From: Hippasteria phrygiana
Lineage: Eukaryota > Echinodermata > Asteroidea > Valvatida > Goniasteridae
Direction of reading: 5' to 3'
NCBI GenBank assembly: GCA_037893225.1
Contig: JAZGUH010000271.1
Coordinates: forward strand, 744,001-808,000
DNA: 64,000 nt
Every line of letters starts with the position of its first letter. Positions within the stretch are counted from its first letter, which is position 1. The translations under genes were made by a program, and so were the position numbers. This document shows, piece by piece, positions 59,501 to 64,000 of the stretch. The notes beneath the pieces are model-generated. The model was not told where the DNA came from and ran no database searches. It was given only the letters and a program-made list of their open reading frames with translations.

Positions 59501-60599
59501 TGAGGAGTCACTCTTTGCAACAGTATCAAGATTGTGCGCAATTTCGTTCAACATCAGGTCAAAAAACGCAGTCATTTGGGGCCCAAGTTGCGTTGTGGGG
59601 GTCTCGGCCAGTTCATTGTATAGCGTGTGCAGTTATGCGGGAATGCGGAAAAATCAGTTCGAAAACCGTACTCGCTTATCTCGGCCATCATTCGGCTTAA
59701 CGTGGGTCTAAGGAGCTGGAGATTGGTCTGGATGTTGCTGAGGGGTCACTCTTTTCAACAGTATCAAGATTGTGCGCAATTTCGTTCAACATCAGGTCGA
59801 AAAACGCAGTAATTGGGGGCCCAAGTTGCGTGTTGGTGGTCTCGGCTATTCCATTGTATAGCGTGTGCAGTTATCCGGGAATGCGGAAAAATCAGTTCGA
59901 AAAACTTACTCGCTTATCTCGGCCATCATTTGGCTTAACGTGGATCTGAGGAGCTGAAGATTGGTCTGGATGTTGCTGAGGAGACACGCTTTCCAACCGT
60001 ATCAAGTTTGTGCGCAATTTCGTTCAACATCAGGTCGAAAATCGCAGTCATTTGGGGCCCAAGTTGCGTGGTGGGGGTCTCGGCTAGTCCATTGTATAGC
60101 GTGTGCAGTTATGCGGGAATGCAGACAAATCAGTTCGAAAAACTTACTCGCTTATCTCGGCCATCGTTCGGCTGAACGTGGGTCTGAGGAGCTGGAGATT
60201 GGTCTGGATGTTGCTGAGGAGTCACGCTTTTCAACAGTATCAAGACTGTGCGCAATTTCGTTCAACATCAGGTCGAAAAACGCAGTCATTTGGGGCCCAA
60301 GTTGCGTGTTGGTGGTCTCGGCTGGTCCATTGTATAGCGTGTGCAGTAATGCGGGAATGCAGACAAATCAGTTCGAAAATCTTACTCGCTTATCTCGGCC
60401 ATCGTTCGGCTGAACGTGGGTCTGAGGAGCTGGAAATTGGTCTGGATGTTGCTGAGGAGTCACTCTTTTCAACAGTATCACGATTGTGCACAATTTCGTT
60501 CAACATCAGGTGGAAAAACGCAGTAATTTGGGGCCCAAGTTGCGTGTTGGTGGTCTCGGCTAGTCCATTGTACAGCGTGTGCAGTTATCCGGGAATGCG
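53580..60599 (+). repeat. tandem pair of fifteen-monomer blocks (3572-bp period)
   Basis: 53,580 to about 57,027 and 57,152 to about 60,599 carry the same ordered monomer variants at a constant offset of 3572 bases. Shared private changes include GGTCTGGATATTGCTGAGG, TCTCAGCCATCGTTCCGC and GTTGGGGTTCTCGG. Agreement is near perfect over about 3.4 kb, implying a recent duplication. Confidence 0.9.
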
Positions 60600-61150
60600 G
60601 AAAAAACAGTTCGAAAAACTTACTCGCTTATCTCGGCCATCGTTCGGATGAACGTGCGTCTGAGGAGCTGGAAATTGGTCTGGATGTTGCTGAGGAGTCA
60701 CTCTTTTCAACAGTATCACGATTGTGCACAATTTCGTTCAACATCAGGTGGAAAAACGCAGTAATTTGGGGCCCAAGTTGCGTGTTGGTGGTCTCGGCTA
60801 GTCCATTGTATAGCGTGTGCAGTTATGCGGGAATGCAGAACAATCAGTTCGAAAACCGTACTCGCTTATCTCGGCCATCATTCGGCTTAACGTGGGTCTA
60901 AGGAGCTGGAGATTGGTCTGGATGTTGCTGAGGAGTCACTCTTTTCAACAGTATCAAGATTGTGCGCAATTTCGTTCAACATCAGGTCGAAAAACGCAGT
61001 CATTTGGGGCCCAAGTTGCGTGTTGGGGGTATCGGCTAGTCCATTGTATAGCGTGTGCAGTTATCCGGGAATGCGGAAAAAACAGTTCGAAAAACTTCCT
61101 CGCTTATCTCGGGCATCATTTGGCTTAACGTGGATTTGAGGAGCTGAAGA

Positions 61151-64000
61151 TTGGTCTGGATGTTGCTGAGGAGACACGCTTTCCAACCGTATCAAGTTTG
61201 TGCGCAATTTCGTTCAACATCAGGTCGAAAATCGCAGTCATTTGGGGCCCAAGTTGCGTGGTGGGGGTCTCGGCTAGTCCATTGTATAGCGTGTGCAGTT
61301 ATGCGGGAATGCAGACAAATCAGTTCGAAAAACTTACTCGCTTATCTCGGCCATCGTTCGGCTGAACGTGGGTCTGAGGAGCTGGAAATTGGTCTGGATG
61401 TTGCTGAGGAGTCACTCTTGTCAACAGTATCAAGATTGTGCGCAATTTCGTTCAACATCAGGTCGAAAATCGCAGTCATTTGGGGCCCAAGTTGCGTGGT
61501 GGGGGTCTCGGCTAGTCCATTGTATAGCGTGTGCAGTTATGCGGGAATGCAGACAAATCAGTTCGAAAAACTTACTCGCTTATCTCGGCCATCGTTCGGC
61601 TGAACGTTGGTCTGAGGAGCTGGAAATTGGTCTGGATGTTGCTGAGGAGTCACTCTTGTCAACAGTATCAAGATTGTGCGCAATTTCGTTCAACATCAGG
61701 TCGAAAAACGCAGTCATTTGGGGCCGAAGTTGCGTGTTGGGGGTCTCGGCTAGTCCATTGTATAGCGTGTGCAGTAATGCGGGAATGCAGACAAATCAGT
61801 TCGAAAAACTTACTCGCTTATCTCGGCCATCGTTCGGCTGAACGTGGGTCTGAGGAGCTGGAGATTGGTCTGGATGTTGCTGAGGAGTCACGCTTTCCAA
61901 CAGTATCAAGACTGTGCGCAATTTCGTTCAACATCTGGTCGAAAAAGGCAGTCATTTGGGGCCCAAGTTGCGTGGTAGGGGTCTCGGCTGGTCCATTGTA
62001 TAGCGTGTGCAGTAATGCGGGAATGCAGACAAATCAGTTCAAAAATCTTACTCGCTTATCTCGGCCATCGTTCGGCTGAACGTGGGTCTGAGGAGCTGGA
62101 GATTGGTCTGTATGTTGCTGAGGAGTCACTCTTTTCAACAGTATCAAGATTGTGCGCAATTTCGTTCAACATCAGGTCGAAAAACGCAGTCATTTGGGGC
62201 CCAAGTTGCGTGGTGGGGGTCTCGGCTAGTCCATTGTATAGCGTGTGCAGTTATCCGGGAATGCGGAAAAAACAGTTCGAAAAACTTCCTCGCTTATCTC
62301 GGGCATCATTTGGCTTAACGTGGATTTGAGGAGCTGAAGATTGGTCTGGATGTTGCTGAGGAGACACGCTTTCCAACCGTATCAAGTTTGTGCGCAATTT
62401 CGTTCAACATCAGGTCGAAAATCGCAGTCATTTGGGGCCCAAGTTGCGTGGTGGGGGTCTCGGCTAGTCCATTGTATAGCGTGTGCAGTTATGCGGGAAT
62501 GCAGACAAATCAGTTCGAAAAACTTACTAGCTTATCTCGGCCATCTTTCGGCTGAACGTGGGTCTGAGGAGCTGGAGATTGGTCTGGATGTTGCTGAGGA
62601 GTCACTCTTTGCAACAGTATCAAGATTGTGCGCAATTTCGTTCAACATCAGGTCAAAAAACGCAGTCATTTGGGGCCCAAGTTGCGTTGTGGGGGTCTCG
62701 GCTAGTCCATTGTATAGCGTGTGCAGTTATGCGGGAATGCAGAAAAATCAGTTCAACAAACTTACTCGCTTATCTCGGCCATCGTTCGGCTGAACGTGGG
62801 TCTGAGGAGCTGGAGATTGGTCTGGATGTTGCTGAGGAGTCACTATTTTCAACAGTATCAAGATTGTGCGCAATTTCGTTCAACATCAGGTCGAAAAACG
62901 CAGTCATTTGGGGCCCAAGTTGCGTGTTGGGGGTATCGGCTAGTCCATTGTATAGCGTGTGCAGTTATCCGGGAATGCGGAAAAAACAGTTCGAAAAACT
63001 TCCTCGCTTATCTCGGGCATCATTTGGCTTAACGTGGATTTGAGGAGCTGAAGATTGGTCTGGATGTTGCTGAGGAGACACGCTTTCCAACCGTATCAAG
63101 TTTGTGCGCAATTTCGTTCAACATCAGGTCGAAAATCGCAGTCATTTGGGGCCCAAGTTGCGTGGTGGGGGTCTCGGCTAGTCCATTGTATAGCGTGTGC
63201 AGTTATGCGGGAATGCAGACAAATCAGTTCGAAAAACTTACTCGCTTATCTCGGCCATCGTTCGGCTGAACGTGGGTCTGAGGAGCTGGAAATTGGTCTG
63301 GATGTTGCTGAGGAGTCACTCTTGTCAACAGTATCAAGATTGTGCGCAATTTCGTTCAACATCAGGTCGAAAATCGCAGTCATTTGGGGCCCAAGTTGCG
63401 TGGTGGGGGTCTCGGCTAGTCCATTGTATAGCGTGTGCAGTTATGCGGGAATGCAGACAAATCAGTTCGAAAAACTTACTCGCTTATCTCGGCCATCGTT
63501 CGGCTGAACGTTGGTCTGAGGAGCTGGAAATTGGTCTGGATGTTGCTGAGGAGTCACTCTTGTCAACAGTATCAAGATTGTGCGCAATTTCGTTCAACAT
63601 CAGGTCGAAAAACGCAGTCATTTGGGGCCGAAGTTGCGTGTTGGGGGTCTCGGCTAGTCCATTGTATAGCGTGTGCAGTAATGCGGGAATGCAGACAAAT
63701 CAGTTCGAAAAACTTACTCGCTTATCTCGGCCATCGTTCGGCTGAACGTGGGTCTGAGGAGCTGGAGATTGGTCTGGATGTTGCTGAGGAGTCACGCTTT
63801 CCAACAGTATCAAGACTGTGCGCAATTTCGTTCAACATCTGGTCGAAAAAGGCAGTCATTTGGGGCCCAAGTTGCGTGGTGGGGGTCTCGGCTGGTCCAT
63901 TGTATAGCGTGTGCAGTAATGCGGGAATGCAGACAAATCAGTTCAAAAATCTTACTCGCTTATCTCGGCCATCGTTCGGCTGAACGTGGGTCTGAGGAGC
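61151..64000 (+). repeat. eight-monomer repeat at the right edge (1904-bp period)
   Basis: The series starting at 61,151 restarts at 63,055 (offset 1904) and is still matching at the window end. It includes the GAACGTTGGTCTGAGG and CATCTGGTCGAAAAAGGC variants. Confidence 0.85.

Larger units (their letters stand above)
40556..64000 (+). repeat. 238-bp satellite array, ~98 monomers, open at right edge
   Basis: The monomer runs GGTCTCGGCTAGTCCATTGT, ATAGCGTGTGCAGTTATGCG, GGAATGCAGACAAATCAGTT, CGAAAAACTTACTCGCTTAT, CTCGGCCATCGTTCGGCTGA, and on through GAGGAGCTGGAGATTGGTCT and GTTGCTGAGGAGTCACTC to TCATTTGGGGCCCAAGTTGC. Spacing is 238 in nearly all copies (237-239 in a few). Divergence is low, and discrete variant types recur (GAGACACGCTTTCCAACCG, GTGGAAAAACGCAGTAAT, TCACGCTTTCCAACAG). 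Apparent 150-186 codon frames recur because two plus-strand frames are almost stop-free and 238 is not a multiple of 3, so a frame slides through about 2.3 monomers. I see no transposon insertion inside. The array begins sharply at about 40556 and continues beyond the window. Confidence 0.97.

Noticed and set aside
40498..63983. Dozens of 100-186 codon plus-strand frames resembling a repeated protein family
   Set aside because: They are the sliding frames of a 238-bp satellite. The same bases are read in different frames in successive monomers, there are no splice sites or start contexts on this strand, and amino-acid-changing variants are as free as silent ones.
40556..64000. CRISPR array
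   Set aside because: There are no short repeats with unique spacers; this is a head-to-tail satellite in animal DNA.
40556..64000. CENP-B box in the 238-bp monomer
   Set aside because: TTTCGTTCAACATCAGG only partly resembles the box and lacks the CGGG core.

Overview
This is animal nuclear DNA and not a bacterial window. The one confidently recognised host gene, an arfaptin (BAR-domain protein), is split by GT/GC-AG introns. The rest is dominated by satellites, LINE and DIRS-type retroelements, fold-back elements and tRNA-derived repeats. No operon, ribosome binding site or prokaryotic gene is visible. The palindrome TACATGTA is very common in unique DNA; from general knowledge this is a habit of marine invertebrate genomes such as echinoderms, amphioxus and some lophotrochozoans. 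I cannot name the species.

Layout. 1-15.4 kb: AT-rich non-coding DNA with a ~175-bp tandem repeat, a purine-rich tract, three inverted-repeat (fold-back) elements, a 12-bp minisatellite, a ~40-bp GTGAAAA minisatellite and the 3' end of a minus-strand LINE. 15.4-19.6 kb: a 232-bp satellite (about 18 copies) whose monomers carry splice-site-like signals. 19.6-21.6 kb: a broken DIRS/Ngaro-type element (RNase H tail plus tyrosine recombinase) directly abutting that satellite. 23.0-26.7 kb: three plus-strand exons of an arfaptin gene, including the true stop codon; one BAR-domain exon that should lie between the second and third is not found. The introns hold a TTCTATAGAA-rich MITE and tRNA-derived repeats. 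26.7-35.2 kb: nested repeats. These include fold-backs carrying tRNA-like Pol III promoters, a 677-bp mariner-type hairpin, a G-only tract, a 949-bp terminal-inverted-repeat element carrying a fragment of a RecQ-like helicase, and the paralogous empty site of that insertion. 35.25-38.35 kb: a 5'-truncated CR1/L2-group LINE with an almost intact endonuclease-reverse transcriptase frame. 38.7-39.5 kb: another TIR element. 40.56-64.0 kb: a 238-bp satellite of about 98 monomers with nested higher-order duplications, running off the right edge.

Points of most interest: the TIR element with captured helicase sequence and its matching empty site; the fold-back family with outward-facing Pol III-type promoters; the 232-bp satellite in which nearly every monomer brackets a 68-nt segment with an acceptor and a donor; the nested higher-order structure of the 238-bp satellite; and the missing exon, GC-AG intron and locally frame-slipped stretch in the arfaptin gene. 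All calls come from reading the sequence; no database search was run.
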